DNA of 64,000 nt from Streptomyces beigongshangae (GCF_019710745.1 NZ_JAHKJW010000004.1:186001-250000); one strand, 5' to 3'; shown: positions 37,002-47,768, counted from the stretch's first letter. The notes: generated by a model not told the origin, from the sequence alone. Program-made: numbers and translations.

Positions 37002-37087
37002 GCAGGAACATGATGCATCGATTATGTGGTCATGACGTGCCCGAATGAGCCATCGTCGTATCCGACGGGGGAAGAGGGGACCTTCAA

Positions 37088-37342
37088 GTGAGGACGAAGC
37101 CGATTATGGGTAAGAAAATGCTTCGCTCGGTGCTTGTCGCCGCCTTCTCCGCCGCCTTGGCCTTCGGTGCTCTGAGTGGCCTTTCCGGCACGGAGGGTGG
37201 CAGTCATGCGCAGGCGGACAGCACGTGGCCGTCGGCCGCCAAGTCGCCCGGTGACAGTACGTGGCCGTCCGCGGCCAAGTCGCCCGGTGACAGCACCTGG
37301 CCCGCACCTCCCATCGGTGCGGACGACGGTGTCGGGGGCTGA
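37088..37342 (+). CDS. small secreted protein with three DSTWP repeats
   Basis: This 84-residue precursor has GTG 37088; ATG 37106 is an alternative six codons later. A signal peptide is clear: a basic n-region (MGKKMLR), a hydrophobic core (residues 14-33) and an A-x-A site (HAQA) ending at residue 43. Cleavage there would release a 41-residue peptide starting exactly at the first of three repeats: DSTWPSAAKSPG (44-55), the identical DSTWPSAAKSPG (56-67), and DSTWPAPPIGADDGVGG (68-84). The repeats imply a multi-copy secreted peptide, a possible signal or cell-surface peptide. It is divergent from LuxR paralogue 3 and one base upstream of a degenerate Rieske-like gene. No known family recognised. 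Confidence 0.75.
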   Translation: MRTKPIMGKKMLRSVLVAAFSAALAFGALSGLSGTEGGSHAQADSTWPSAAKSPGDSTWPSAAKSPGDSTWPAPPIGADDGVGG

Positions 37343-37343
37343 C

Positions 37344-37679
37344 ATGACGACTCCTCCCGACGACCGTTCCTTCCGCAGGGAGATGGCCACCGCCTACCGC
37401 TCCGGCTGGCACTTCATCGACCTGGCCACCGCCATCCCCCACAGCGGTGACTCGTTGATGGTGACCGTCTTCGGGGAGCCGGTCGTGGTGACCCGGAACG
37501 ACGACGACGACGTACGGGCGTACCGCTGCCTGCGACGGCCCCGGGGGGCGCCGCAGCCGGTGCGGTGTGCCATCCGGTACGGAATGATCTTTGTGAACCT
37601 CGATCAGCGCGACCATCGGCTGCCCGAGCCCGCGGCCCCGGCCGTACGAACCATCTCAGCCACCCCCCGCAGTGCCTGA
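37344..37679 (+). CDS. degenerate Rieske-like small protein
   Basis: This 111-residue protein with ATG 37344 begins two bases after the peptide gene's stop, so the two are co-transcribed. The segment 'GWHFIDLATAIPHSGDSLMVTVFGEPVVVTRNDDDDVRAYRCL' resembles the start of the Rieske domain of ring-hydroxylating oxygenases (W-x-x-V/I ... P-G-D ... G-E-P-V-V-V-x-R ... V-x-A), and 'YGMIFVNLDQ' resembles the later 'GLIFVNLD' strand. The cluster-binding CxH ... CxxH residues are not present (C-L-R instead of C-x-H, second pair missing), so it should not bind a 2Fe-2S cluster. It may be a decayed or repurposed domain. Terminated by the hairpin at 37724. Confidence 0.65.
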   Translation: MTTPPDDRSFRREMATAYRSGWHFIDLATAIPHSGDSLMVTVFGEPVVVTRNDDDDVRAYRCLRRPRGAPQPVRCAIRYGMIFVNLDQRDHRLPEPAAPAVRTISATPRSA

Positions 37680-37723
37680 AGCGATTCCCCCGTCGTTGTA
37701 AATCGCTCAGGCGCTTCCCCCCG

Positions 37724-37762
37724 CAGCGGCGTCACCGTGACCTGAACACGGTGACGCCGCTG
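37724..37762 (+). terminator. terminator after the peptide/Rieske-like operon
   Basis: A 16-bp perfect stem (37724-37739 with 37747-37762) and a 7-base loop, followed by TAGTTT. Confidence 0.9.
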
Positions 37763-37887
37763 TAGTTTCCAGGCATGCTTCAACTCCAGGCATGTTTCAG
37801 CCTGCGCCCGTTCCGCGCAAGGGAAAAAACCGGCCTCCCGCTCCCGGGGACCCCGTCGCGGGCCCCTTCCCGTGGACTCCGCCCTGG

Positions 37888-38301
37888 TCAGACGTTCCCC
37901 ATCGCCGAGGTCAGGGCGATCTCGACGACCACCCGGTCCGGGTTGGGCGCGGGCGTCCTGCCGTAGCGCTCGGCGTAGCGGCGCACCGCCTCCGCGACCC
38001 GTCCGGGGTCCCCGGAGACCGTCGCACGCCCCTCCAGCGTCGCCCACCGCCGCCCGTCCACCTGGCAGACGGCCACCGTGGTGCCGCCGGGCCCGGCGGC
38101 ACGCACGTTCCGCACCTTCCTGCTGGACCTGTTCGCGATCACCCGGGCCAGGGCGGCCTCCGGATCGTAGGTGACCCCGACCGGCACCACGTGCGGGGTG
38201 CCGTCGCGGCGGAGGGTGGTCAGGGTGCACAGGTGGCGTTCCCGCCAGAAGCCGAGATACGGGTCGCCGGGATCGCGCGGGTTCACGGGGTACGAGGCCA
38301 T
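37888..38301 (-). CDS. PPOX-class F420-dependent oxidoreductase-like protein
   Basis: This 137-residue protein is of the split-barrel flavin/F420-binding family. Family features are 'YLGFWRERHLCTLTTLRRDGTPHVVPVGVTYDPEA' (start of the barrel), 'NRSSRKVRNV' (phosphate-binding Arg/Lys pattern) and 'RWATLEGRATVSGDPGRV'. Related actinobacterial proteins reduce or bind small molecules using coenzyme F420. The start is ATG 38301. It is divergent from clpB, and the HspR operator at 38331-38351 lies only 30 bp upstream, so this gene might also be influenced by heat shock. Confidence 0.82.
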   Translation of the reverse strand: MASYPVNPRDPGDPYLGFWRERHLCTLTTLRRDGTPHVVPVGVTYDPEAALARVIANRSSRKVRNVRAAGPGGTTVAVCQVDGRRWATLEGRATVSGDPGRVAEAVRRYAERYGRTPAPNPDRVVVEIALTSAMGNV

Positions 38302-38330
38302 GGGCGGAACCGTACGCCTCCCGCAACCCC

Positions 38331-38351
38331 CTTGAGTGGAATAGACTCAAC
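38331..38351 (+). promoter_or_regulatory. HspR operator (HAIR) upstream of clpB
   Basis: CTTGAGT-N7-ACTCAAC differs from the consensus HAIR only in its last base. It is 135 bp upstream of the clpB start. HspR control of clpB is established in Streptomyces. Between this site and clpB there are several CACGGGT repeats of no obvious role. Confidence 0.88.
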
Positions 38352-38485
38352 TTTGTGTACGTTGTTCGGGTCAGCCGACACCGCCGGGTACGCCACCCCG
38401 GGGCACAGGCGCTACGGCACGGGTACAACGGCACGGGTGCACGCGACACGAGTGCAGGCACGGGTACGAGGAGGAGAACGCGAAC

Positions 38486-41134
<2,649 letters not shown>

Positions 41135-41224
41135 GCGGAATTCCGTCACCGGCCGGGGCGGGGGTTGCGGGCCCCCGCCCCGCATGGGAGAGGATGGCGG
41201 AATCCGTACGAAGGGAAAATCACG

Positions 41225-41752
41225 GTGAGCATCGACCCGTCCTCGATTCCGAACTTCGGGGGCCAGCCAGAGCCGAACCCCGGCGGACCGGCCGGCCCCG
41301 TCGTCCCGGACCAGGACCTTGTGAAGCAGCTCCTGGACCAGATGGAGCTGAAGTACGTCGTCGACGACGAGGGTGACCTCGCGGCGCCGTGGGAGCAGTT
41401 CCGTACGTACTTCATGTTCCGTGGCGAGGGTGACCAGCAGGTCTTCTCGGTGCGGACGTTCTACGACCGGCCGCACCAGATCGAGGAGAAGCAGCAGATC
41501 CTCGAATCGATCGACGACTGGAACCGGCGCACGCTGTGGCCCAAGGTCTACAGCCACACGCACGACGACGGCACCGTCCGCCTGATCGGCGAGGCGCAGA
41601 TGCTGATCGGCACGGGCGTGAGCCTGGAGCACTTCGTGTCGTCGACGGTGAGCTGGGTGCGGGCCGCCATCGAGTTCGACAAGTGGCTCGTCGAGCAGCT
41701 CGGCCTGGAGCAGGAGATCGACGGGACCGAGAAGCCCGAAGAGGACCAGTAG
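41225..41752 (+). CDS. YbjN-domain protein
   Basis: This 175-residue protein has a GTG start at 41225. After a Pro/Gly-rich 25-residue start comes a YbjN-like alpha/beta domain ('LVKQLLDQMELKYVVDDEGDLAAPWEQFRTYFMFRGEGDQQVFSVRTFYDR', 'WNRRTLWPKVYSHTHDDGTVRLIGEAQMLIGTGVSLEHFVSSTVSW'). YbjN proteins resemble the type III secretion chaperone fold, with roles in stress and motility regulation in other bacteria; the Streptomyces homologues next to clpB are uncharacterised. The acidic C-terminus ends EKPEEDQ. Confidence 0.85.
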   Translation: MSIDPSSIPNFGGQPEPNPGGPAGPVVPDQDLVKQLLDQMELKYVVDDEGDLAAPWEQFRTYFMFRGEGDQQVFSVRTFYDRPHQIEEKQQILESIDDWNRRTLWPKVYSHTHDDGTVRLIGEAQMLIGTGVSLEHFVSSTVSWVRAAIEFDKWLVEQLGLEQEIDGTEKPEEDQ

Positions 41753-41778
41753 TCCAGTAGTCCAGTAGTCAGCAGTCC

Positions 41779-42996
41779 TCACAGCGGCCTGTCGGCGAGC
41801 ACGACCAGGTACGCCCCGTACGCGAACGAGAGCCCGGCCAGGGCGCCGACCACCAGGGTCGCGTGCCACGGCCGGGCTCTCGCCGTCCGCGCCAGCGCGC
41901 ACGCCAGGGGCAGCAGCAGCGGGAACGCCGGCAGCAGGAACCGCGGCTTGCACTGGAAGAAGCCGGCGCCGCCCGCCGCGACGGCCAGCAGCACGCCCGC
42001 GTAGACCAGCAGCGGCAGGGGGGCGCGGTCCGCGGCCAGCAGCCCGTACAGCAGCAGGGCCGCCGCCACGGTCGCCAGCGACACGGGGAGGACCAGCGGG
42101 CCGCCCTCCAGCAGCAGACGCCGTACGGACCGCAGCGCGTCGAGGCCGAAGTCGAAGCGCGAGCCCCACTGCCGCTGCACTTCGAAGTACCCGCCGAGCG
42201 GGTCGCCCCGTCGCCGCCCCACCCACAGCACGTACGCCGCCCAGCCGAGGGGTGCGAGCACCGCGCCCGCCCACACCCTGTGGGCGACCTCCCCGCGGTG
42301 CTGGCGGCAGCACTCGTACGCCGCTGCCGCCAGCACCGCCACCGCCACGGCGAACCCGTTCGGCCGGGCCAGTCCCGCGCACGCCGCCAGGGCGCCCGCC
42401 CACAGCCAGCGGCCGGTCAGGACGGCGTACAGCGCCCAGGCGGCGAAGGCGGTGAGCACCGGCTCCGTGTACGCCATCGACAGCACGACCGAGTGCGGCA
42501 GCAGCCCCCACAGGAGGACGAGGGCGGTGGCGACGGCCCGGTCGTGCAGCCGGACCCCGATGGCGTGGATCCCGCAGGCGGCGACCCCGGCGGCCGTCCA
42601 GGAGACCAGCAGGCCCGCGCCGGTACCGCCGAGCGGGGTGAGTTCGGTGACGGCCCGTAACAGCCCCGGGTAGAGCGGGAAGAACGCCAGGTCGCTCTGG
42701 ACGAGACCGGGATAGGGGCGCAGGGTCTGCCCGTAGCCCTCCTCGGCGATCCGCAGGTACCAGAGGGAGTCCCAGGACCGCCCGAGCAGGACCGTCACCG
42801 GCTGCCCGCCGGTCCCCCGGGCGACCAGGGCCACGGCCGCGCAGCCCAGCAGCCGGGCGGCGAGGAACAGCCCGAGGGCCGTACCCATCGTCGCGGCCGG
42901 GACCCGGCGGGAACGGGCGGGGCTCTCGACGGCGGGAGCGGGATGTGCGACGGCGGCGGGCGCGTGTGTGGGCGACACGGGGACGGCAGGATTCAC
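41779..42996 (-). CDS. polytopic membrane glycosyltransferase (PIG-V/GT-C-like)
   Basis: This is a 405-residue membrane protein with about ten hydrophobic helices and a GTG start at 42996. The first luminal loop has 'WDSLWYLRIAEEGYGQ', a W-D-x-x-W/H-Y pattern characteristic of GT-C mannosyltransferases of the PIG-V type, where the Asp is catalytic. 'AYTEPVLTAFAAWALYA' and 'ACAGLARPNGFAVA' are further family features. It would use a polyprenyl-phosphate sugar donor on the outer side of the membrane. The cytoplasmic N-terminus is a 35-residue Pro/Ala stretch. It is convergent with the YbjN-domain gene. Confidence 0.82.
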   Translation of the reverse strand: MNPAVPVSPTHAPAAVAHPAPAVESPARSRRVPAATMGTALGLFLAARLLGCAAVALVARGTGGQPVTVLLGRSWDSLWYLRIAEEGYGQTLRPYPGLVQSDLAFFPLYPGLLRAVTELTPLGGTGAGLLVSWTAAGVAACGIHAIGVRLHDRAVATALVLLWGLLPHSVVLSMAYTEPVLTAFAAWALYAVLTGRWLWAGALAACAGLARPNGFAVAVAVLAAAAYECCRQHRGEVAHRVWAGAVLAPLGWAAYVLWVGRRRGDPLGGYFEVQRQWGSRFDFGLDALRSVRRLLLEGGPLVLPVSLATVAAALLLYGLLAADRAPLPLLVYAGVLLAVAAGGAGFFQCKPRFLLPAFPLLLPLACALARTARARPWHATLVVGALAGLSFAYGAYLVVLADRPL

Positions 42997-43103
42997 ATCA
43001 GAACATTGCGTGCAAAACGCTCCGGACGCGAGCACCGCGTGTCCGAGCGGGTCGGGACATCCCCGCTCCTCCCTCCGCTCCCGCCGCGTTCCCTCCACCG
43101 ATG

Positions 43104-43628
43104 TCACAGGTGGGCCGAAGTCCCGACGAGCACCTCCGCCCAGACCGTCTTGCCCACGGGGTGCCGGGGCGCCGTCCCCCACCGCACGGCCAGGACGTCC
43201 ACCAGGAGCATGCCCCGGCCGGACTCGCCCTCGGGGTACGACGAGGGCGGGGCCGCGGGCGGCCGTTTCGCGGAGGCGGCGTCCGCGACCTCGACGCGCA
43301 CCAGGCCCGCGGTCGCGTCGAGGTCGAGCCGGAGCCCGAAGCCGCGTCCGGGGACCCGGCCGTGCTGCACCGCGTTCGCCGCGAGCTCGCCGACGACGAG
43401 GGCGACCGTGCGCGACGCGTCCGATGCGGGCGGGTGGCCCCACTCCTCCATGCGCCGGACGGCGAGCCGCCGGGCGAGCCGTGCGTCTCGCGGGGAGCAG
43501 GCGAACTGCTCGGCGAACGCGGCGCCCTGTCGTGGCTCGTCCTCGGAAGTGGTCGTTCCTGGCAGCACGGCCTGTCCGTCCTCGTCTGTCGAGCCCGGTG
43601 CCGTTCCGCACCGTGCTTGTGTTGTCAC
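43104..43628 (-). CDS. anti-sigma-factor-like ATP-binding (HATPase) protein
   Basis: This 174-residue protein with a GTG start at 43628 contains the GHKL ATPase N-box 'LVVGELAANAVQHGRVPG' and G1 box 'VEVADAASAKRP' type motifs, and ends in 'GRGMLLVDVLAVRWG' (G2). These HATPase_c_2 single-domain proteins are abundant in Streptomyces, where members act as anti-sigma kinases like RsbW/SpoIIAB, or are partners of XRE/DUF397 pairs. Here it is divergent from the Scr1-type regulator at 43717 and the DUF397 genes, forming the common three-part association. Confidence 0.87.
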   Translation of the reverse strand: MTTQARCGTAPGSTDEDGQAVLPGTTTSEDEPRQGAAFAEQFACSPRDARLARRLAVRRMEEWGHPPASDASRTVALVVGELAANAVQHGRVPGRGFGLRLDLDATAGLVRVEVADAASAKRPPAAPPSSYPEGESGRGMLLVDVLAVRWGTAPRHPVGKTVWAEVLVGTSAHL

Positions 43629-43716
43629 TTTCCGTGCTCAAGGATCGTCCAGGCGTCCTACGCTCGACAGGTGACACAGGCTTACTTTTCAGCCGGTAAG
43701 GAACGGAAGTGACGCT

Positions 43717-44661
43717 TTGGCCAATGGAATTGACCCCAGCGCGTCGATGGCGGCGCTGTTCGGGGCGAGGGTGCGCAGACTCCGTACGGCGGCCGGACTG
43801 ACCCAGGCCGAACTCGGCGACAGAACGCATGTGGTGAGTACGCGGATCACGCAGATCGAGCGGGCGTCCGGGGCGAAACCGACGCTGGACCTGGCGCGGG
43901 CGCTGGACAGGGCCCTGGGCGCGGACGACCTGCTGGTCGAGCTGTGGCCGTACGTGTACCGGGAGGCGTTCCCGGACTGGTCGCGGAAGTTCATGGAGTA
44001 CGCGGAGCGGGCGGTGGTCGTCCGTGAATACGCGGCGCATGTGGTGCCGGGTCTTTTGCAGACGGAGGGCTATGCGCGGGCTGTCCTGGGCCTGGATGCC
44101 CTGCTGGACGGCGAAGCGCAGTTGGAGGAGCGTGTCACAGCCCGAATGGGGCGGCAGGCGCGTCTTGGCTCGCCCGCCCGACCGGAGCTGTGCGTGATCC
44201 TGGACGAGTCGGTGTTGAGGCGTCCGGTCGGCGGGAACGCCGTGATGCGTGCGCAGTTGGCGCGACTTCTCGACGTGGCGGCAGATCGTCACATCACCGT
44301 GCAGGTGTTGCCGTTCGACCAGGGTGGACATGAGGCCATGGGTGGTTCGCTGACCATCCTGACCCTGCCGGACGGTCTGGAAGTGGCCTACACGGAGGGA
44401 TCGGACTACGGCCAACTCATCGAAGAACCAGTCAACGTTACTCGCTACAAGGTGATTTACGATCGGTTACGGGCGGTAGCCCTGCCCCCGCTCATGTCGC
44501 TCGGCATGATCCGGTCCACGATGGAAGGCGACTACCGTGGTTCGAACATTCCGTCCCGCTCCGAACGACGTCGGCTGGCGCAGGAGCAGCTACAGCAATC
44601 AGGCAGGCGGCAACTGCGTGGAGGTGGCCGACGGGCTCCGGTCCGTCGTCCCGGTCCGTGA
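43717..44661 (+). CDS. Scr1-type XRE regulator with DUF5753 domain, extended C-terminus
   Basis: This 314-residue protein has a TTG start at 43717 after AGGAACGGAAG. The XRE helix-turn-helix is at about residues 12-70 ('LFGARVRRLRTAAGLTQAELGDRTHVVSTRITQIERASG'). The DUF5753 domain follows ('VVREYAAHVVPGLLQTEGYARAVL', 'LDVAADRHITVQVLPFDQGGHEAMGGSLTILTLP', 'YDRLRAVALPP'). Homologues usually end right before their DUF397 partner. Here the frame continues 125 bases through the start of the DUF397 gene (44537), adding an Arg/Gln-rich tail of about 40 residues in a second frame of the DUF397 coding sequence. Either the normal stop was lost or the overlap is exploited. It is thought to control developmental or stress genes together with DUF397. 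Confidence 0.85.
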   Translation: MANGIDPSASMAALFGARVRRLRTAAGLTQAELGDRTHVVSTRITQIERASGAKPTLDLARALDRALGADDLLVELWPYVYREAFPDWSRKFMEYAERAVVVREYAAHVVPGLLQTEGYARAVLGLDALLDGEAQLEERVTARMGRQARLGSPARPELCVILDESVLRRPVGGNAVMRAQLARLLDVAADRHITVQVLPFDQGGHEAMGGSLTILTLPDGLEVAYTEGSDYGQLIEEPVNVTRYKVIYDRLRAVALPPLMSLGMIRSTMEGDYRGSNIPSRSERRRLAQEQLQQSGRRQLRGGGRRAPVRRPGP

Positions 44662-44755
44662 CAGCAAGGTTCCCTACGGCCCGGCGCTGTGCTTCGAAGC
44701 CGCCTCCTGGGCCGCCTTCATAGGCGAGTTGAAGGCCGCGCACCACCGCCCCTGA
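44537..44755 (+). CDS. DUF397 protein, copy 1
   Basis: This is a 72-residue DUF397 protein with GTG 44537. The signatures are 'DVGWRRSSYSNQAGGNCVEVADG' (W-R/K-S-S-x-S ... G-x-C-V-E-V-A) and the central 'VPVRDSKVPYGPALCFEAASWAAFIGELKA' with R-D-S-K. It overlaps the end of the upstream regulator by 125 bp in another frame. DUF397 proteins act as small partners of Scr1-type regulators. Confidence 0.85.
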   Translation: MVRTFRPAPNDVGWRRSSYSNQAGGNCVEVADGLRSVVPVRDSKVPYGPALCFEAASWAAFIGELKAAHHRP

Positions 44756-44862
44756 GGCGGCCGGGCTCCGGCCACCGCCCGCGTTCCGGGTTCACCGGAC
44801 CCTTGTCCGCGAGGGTCCGGCGGGCCACTGGCCCCTGAAAGAACCGACGGAAGGCGATTGCC

Positions 44863-45114
44863 GTGGTTCGAACATCCCGTCCCGCTCCGAACGACGTCGG
44901 CTGGCGCAGGAGCAGCTACAGCAATCAGGAGGGCGGCAACTGCGTGGAGGTGGCCGACGGGTTCCAGGTCGTCGTCCCGGTCCGTGACAGCAAGGTTGCC
45001 TACGGCCCGGCGCTGTGCTTCGAAGCCGCCTCCTGGGCCGCCTTCATAGGCGAGTTGAAGGCCGGGCTCCGAGCTCACCGGCCCCTTGTCCACGAGGGTC
45101 CGGCGGGCCGCTGA
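44863..45114 (+). CDS. DUF397 protein, copy 2
   Basis: This 83-residue protein arose by the 326-bp tandem duplication. It is nearly identical to copy 1 over the first 66 residues (differences include S/F at residue 5, E/A at residue 23, FQ/LR and V/S around residues 34-36, and A/P at 46). Its C-terminus differs because the original stop codon region diverged, adding 'GLRAHRPLVHEGPAGR'. Its start context (GGCGATTGCC) is a mutated version of copy 1. Both could compete for the regulator. Confidence 0.82.
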   Translation: MVRTSRPAPNDVGWRRSSYSNQEGGNCVEVADGFQVVVPVRDSKVAYGPALCFEAASWAAFIGELKAGLRAHRPLVHEGPAGR

Positions 45115-45320
45115 CCTCCTGAAAGAACCGGGGGAAAGAACTTCCCGCCCACCCACCCTCCCCGGCCGCGAAGCCCGCGTCACCCGTCCGGGTGACCGGC
45201 TTGCAGGGGCGGGATGCGGACGGTTACGTTCGCCGCGACAAGGGCAAGCAGAAACGGCCCCCGGCCAGGATTGGCGTCCTGACCGAAGGCCTGACCTCTC
45301 AGGAAGAAAGCACCTTCCCG

Positions 45321-46196
45321 ATGGCTGAATCGCAGTCTAACGCGCTCCTGCGCGCCGATGCCGGAGCACCGACCTCCGGCGTGATCCACGTCCGCACCCG
45401 CCTCACCGCAGACTTCACGGTGATCTCCAACGCCCTCGCCCAGCGACGCGGCAGCGCGGTCACGGTCGGCGTCGCGGCGTACATCTCCTCCCTGCCCGAC
45501 GGCTCCTCCGTGACCATCACCACCCTGTGCGAGCACTTCGACGAGGGCGAGATCCTGATCTCGCGGGCGCTCAGGGAACTGGAGGCGGCCGGATACCTGG
45601 AACGCCGCCGCGAGCGAACGCCCACGGGACAGGTCCGCACCCGGACGTACCTCTACGACGTCCCCGGCGGTGACCCGGAGCCGGACCCGGAGCTGGACCC
45701 AGACCCGGACGGGCCTCCCGAGCCGCCCAAGCCGTCTCGCCCCCGACGGCAGCCCGCCGCCGCGCCGGTCGAGGAGGAGCAGGCGGAGACACCGCCCCCG
45801 CCGGCCCTCGCCGAAGCCGACCCCCGGGCCATCGCCGTACTCGCCGCCCTGCGCCGGGTCGACCCCCGCCTCGTCCTGTCCGAGCAGGAGGCCGCCCGCC
45901 TCGCCCCGGCCGTCAGCCGCTGGCTCGCGGCCGGGCTCCTGCCCACGCACATCACGGACCACCTCACCACACGACTCCCGGAGCGGTTCCTCGGACGCCC
46001 GTCGGGCATCCTGGCCTACCGGCTCAGGGAAACTCCCCTTCCGCTGCCCGCCCCTCCCCGGAGCGCAGCACCTTCAGTACGTCCGGCAGCCGTGTCCGTC
46101 CGGAACTGCGACGGCTGCGACCGGGGGTTCCGCGCGGCGCAACCCGGCCGCTGCCGGGACTGCCGCTCCCGGGAGCAACTCCGCGCGGCGGGCTGA
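45321..46196 (+). CDS. winged-helix DNA-binding protein with C-terminal zinc ribbon
   Basis: This is a 291-residue protein with ATG 45321. Residues about 20-100 form a winged helix ('VISNALAQRRGSAVTVGVAAYISSLPDGSSVTITTLCEHFDEGEILISRALRELEAAGYLERRRE'). Residues 110-160 are a Pro/Asp/Glu-rich linker. A helical region follows ('RAIAVLAALRRVDPRLVLSEQEAARLAPAVSRWLAAGL'), and the C-terminus has four cysteines (C263, C266, C278, C281) in a zinc-ribbon pattern 'CDGCDRGFRAAQPGRCRDC'. Such helix-turn-helix proteins are multi-copy in Streptomyces. Function unknown. It is convergent with the NRPS-cluster genes and probably marks the cluster's left border. Confidence 0.78.
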   Translation: MAESQSNALLRADAGAPTSGVIHVRTRLTADFTVISNALAQRRGSAVTVGVAAYISSLPDGSSVTITTLCEHFDEGEILISRALRELEAAGYLERRRERTPTGQVRTRTYLYDVPGGDPEPDPELDPDPDGPPEPPKPSRPRRQPAAAPVEEEQAETPPPPALAEADPRAIAVLAALRRVDPRLVLSEQEAARLAPAVSRWLAAGLLPTHITDHLTTRLPERFLGRPSGILAYRLRETPLPLPAPPRSAAPSVRPAAVSVRNCDGCDRGFRAAQPGRCRDCRSREQLRAAG

Positions 46197-46232
46197 GGGT
46201 TATGGTCGACGCCGATCTTCCTGGTCGTGCGG

Positions 46233-47759
46233 TCAGGGGGTGAGCAGACCCGGTGACCGCGATGCCACGCCGGTCGAGGAGTCGGCGGCGATCGCCGCGG
46301 CGATGGCTTCACTGCGCCACACGAGCATCGGTATGCCGGACAGGTAGTAGTGGGTGCCGCTCGTGAGATGACCCAGGGCGAGAAGCGACCGCTGGGGCCT
46401 GCCGCTCCGGTCGAGGAGGCGCCCGGTGTCCGGCTCCACGCGCAGGCCGCCGTCCGGGTGCCGTTGTCCGCACCCGTTGCGGCTCAGTGCGTCCATCAGC
46501 TCGTGGGCGCCCGCGGGGGCGACCGTACGGGCCGTCGGCGCCGCCGTCGCGGCGGTGACCACGACATCGGCCCCCACGGCTCGGTGCTGCGCCCTGACCA
46601 GGAATCCCCGCTCCGCGGGCGTGACGTCCTCAAGGCCGCGCAGGACGCGCAACTGGCCGCTGTCGGCCATCCCGACGAGCGTGCGGGCCGTCGCGGCGGG
46701 CATGGGGGAGGTGAAACTGGCCCACAGCCGGTGGTAGCGGCGCAGGAAGTGCTGCCGATCGCCGCGGGGCAGCGCCGGCCACCACTGGTGCACGGTGGTG
46801 ATCAGGGCCCAGGTGGTGACCTGGAGCCAGTCGACGTCCCGTACGTTTTCCCGGTCGGCGAGTTGCCGGCGCACCCGTCCCAGCCCCCAGTCCGCCAGGG
46901 ACGTCTCGGCGCCGATCTGCCCTGGCGTGGCCCCGGCGAGGAGTGCCTCCCTCCGGGCCAGGGCGACCACCGCGGACAACCGCAGGGGCGAGGACGGGTG
47001 TCCGAGCCGGTCCCGGACGGTGTCCGGGGTCAGCACCGTGGGACGCCCGGTCTGGCGCGGGCGGCGTACGGCGGCCAGGATGCCGTCCCGGGAGAGCAGG
47101 GTGATCCGCCCCCGATGCCCTTGGGCCCGCAGTCCCAGGACGGTGTCGACGGCGGTGAGCCCGCAGCCGATGACGGCCACGGAGGCCGACGGGGGAACGC
47201 CGCCGAGGGCGGACACCACGGGATAGGGCCGGCTGATGCAGGACGGGTGACCGGCGAGTCCGTAGGGGTCGTACCCGGCCGGGTCCCCGACGCACAGCAC
47301 CGCGTGGTCGCACGGGACGGTGTTCCCGTCCTCCAGACCGACCAGTGCCCCGGCGCCGTCGGGCGCGGCACTCGTGGCGCGTCGGCGCAGCCACCTGACA
47401 CGCCAGCCGGCGGCCGTCAGTCCGTCCAGGGTCCGGGAGAGGGTCTCCTCCAGGTAGCGGCCGTAGACGTGCCGCGGTGGGAAGACCTCCTGCGTCCACA
47501 GTCCGGCGGTGCGGCTCCCGTCGTGGTGACGGGCGAGCCACCGCCGGGCGTGCTCCGGATCGTTCGGGTCCAGCGTCATCATGGTGTGCGGGGCGTTCAC
47601 CACGATCTCGTCACGGTCCGCCCGGTACGCCCTGCCGCGCCACAGCCGGTCCGAGGGTTCCACGATCACGAGGTCGACGTCCCGTGGACCGAGCGCACGG
47701 GCGAGGGCCATGACGAGGCATGCCGCGGCCGTGCCCCCGCCCACGACGCAGATACGCAT
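46233..47759 (-). CDS. FAD/NAD(P)-binding protein, NRPS cluster
   Basis: This 508-residue flavoprotein has an N-terminal Rossmann site 'RICVVGGGTAAACLVMALA' (G-G-G-T-A-A), 'NAPHTMMTLDP', and a second dinucleotide site 'SVAVIGCGLTAVDTVLGLR' near residue 196. It belongs to the NAD_binding_9 (FAD-NAD(P)-binding) group that includes flavin-dependent N-hydroxylase-like proteins. It is the last gene of the NRPS cluster in this window, transcribed leftwards after the methyltransferase. It may oxidise or N-hydroxylate a building block or the peptide; the reaction cannot be read from sequence. Confidence 0.78.
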   Translation of the reverse strand: MRICVVGGGTAAACLVMALARALGPRDVDLVIVEPSDRLWRGRAYRADRDEIVVNAPHTMMTLDPNDPEHARRWLARHHDGSRTAGLWTQEVFPPRHVYGRYLEETLSRTLDGLTAAGWRVRWLRRRATSAAPDGAGALVGLEDGNTVPCDHAVLCVGDPAGYDPYGLAGHPSCISRPYPVVSALGGVPPSASVAVIGCGLTAVDTVLGLRAQGHRGRITLLSRDGILAAVRRPRQTGRPTVLTPDTVRDRLGHPSSPLRLSAVVALARREALLAGATPGQIGAETSLADWGLGRVRRQLADRENVRDVDWLQVTTWALITTVHQWWPALPRGDRQHFLRRYHRLWASFTSPMPAATARTLVGMADSGQLRVLRGLEDVTPAERGFLVRAQHRAVGADVVVTAATAAPTARTVAPAGAHELMDALSRNGCGQRHPDGGLRVEPDTGRLLDRSGRPQRSLLALGHLTSGTHYYLSGIPMLVWRSEAIAAAIAADSSTGVASRSPGLLTP

Positions 47760-47768
47760 GCACGGCTC

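Larger units (their letters stand above)
44524..45139 (+). repeat. tandem duplication of about 326 bp containing DUF397
   Basis: The segment starting near 44524 is repeated with an offset of 326 bp: 44537 corresponds to 44863 and the two are nearly identical over about 200 bp and still similar over the downstream 'CCCTTGTCC-CGAGGGTCCGGCGGGCC' part. The duplication produced two DUF397 genes. Confidence 0.9.
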
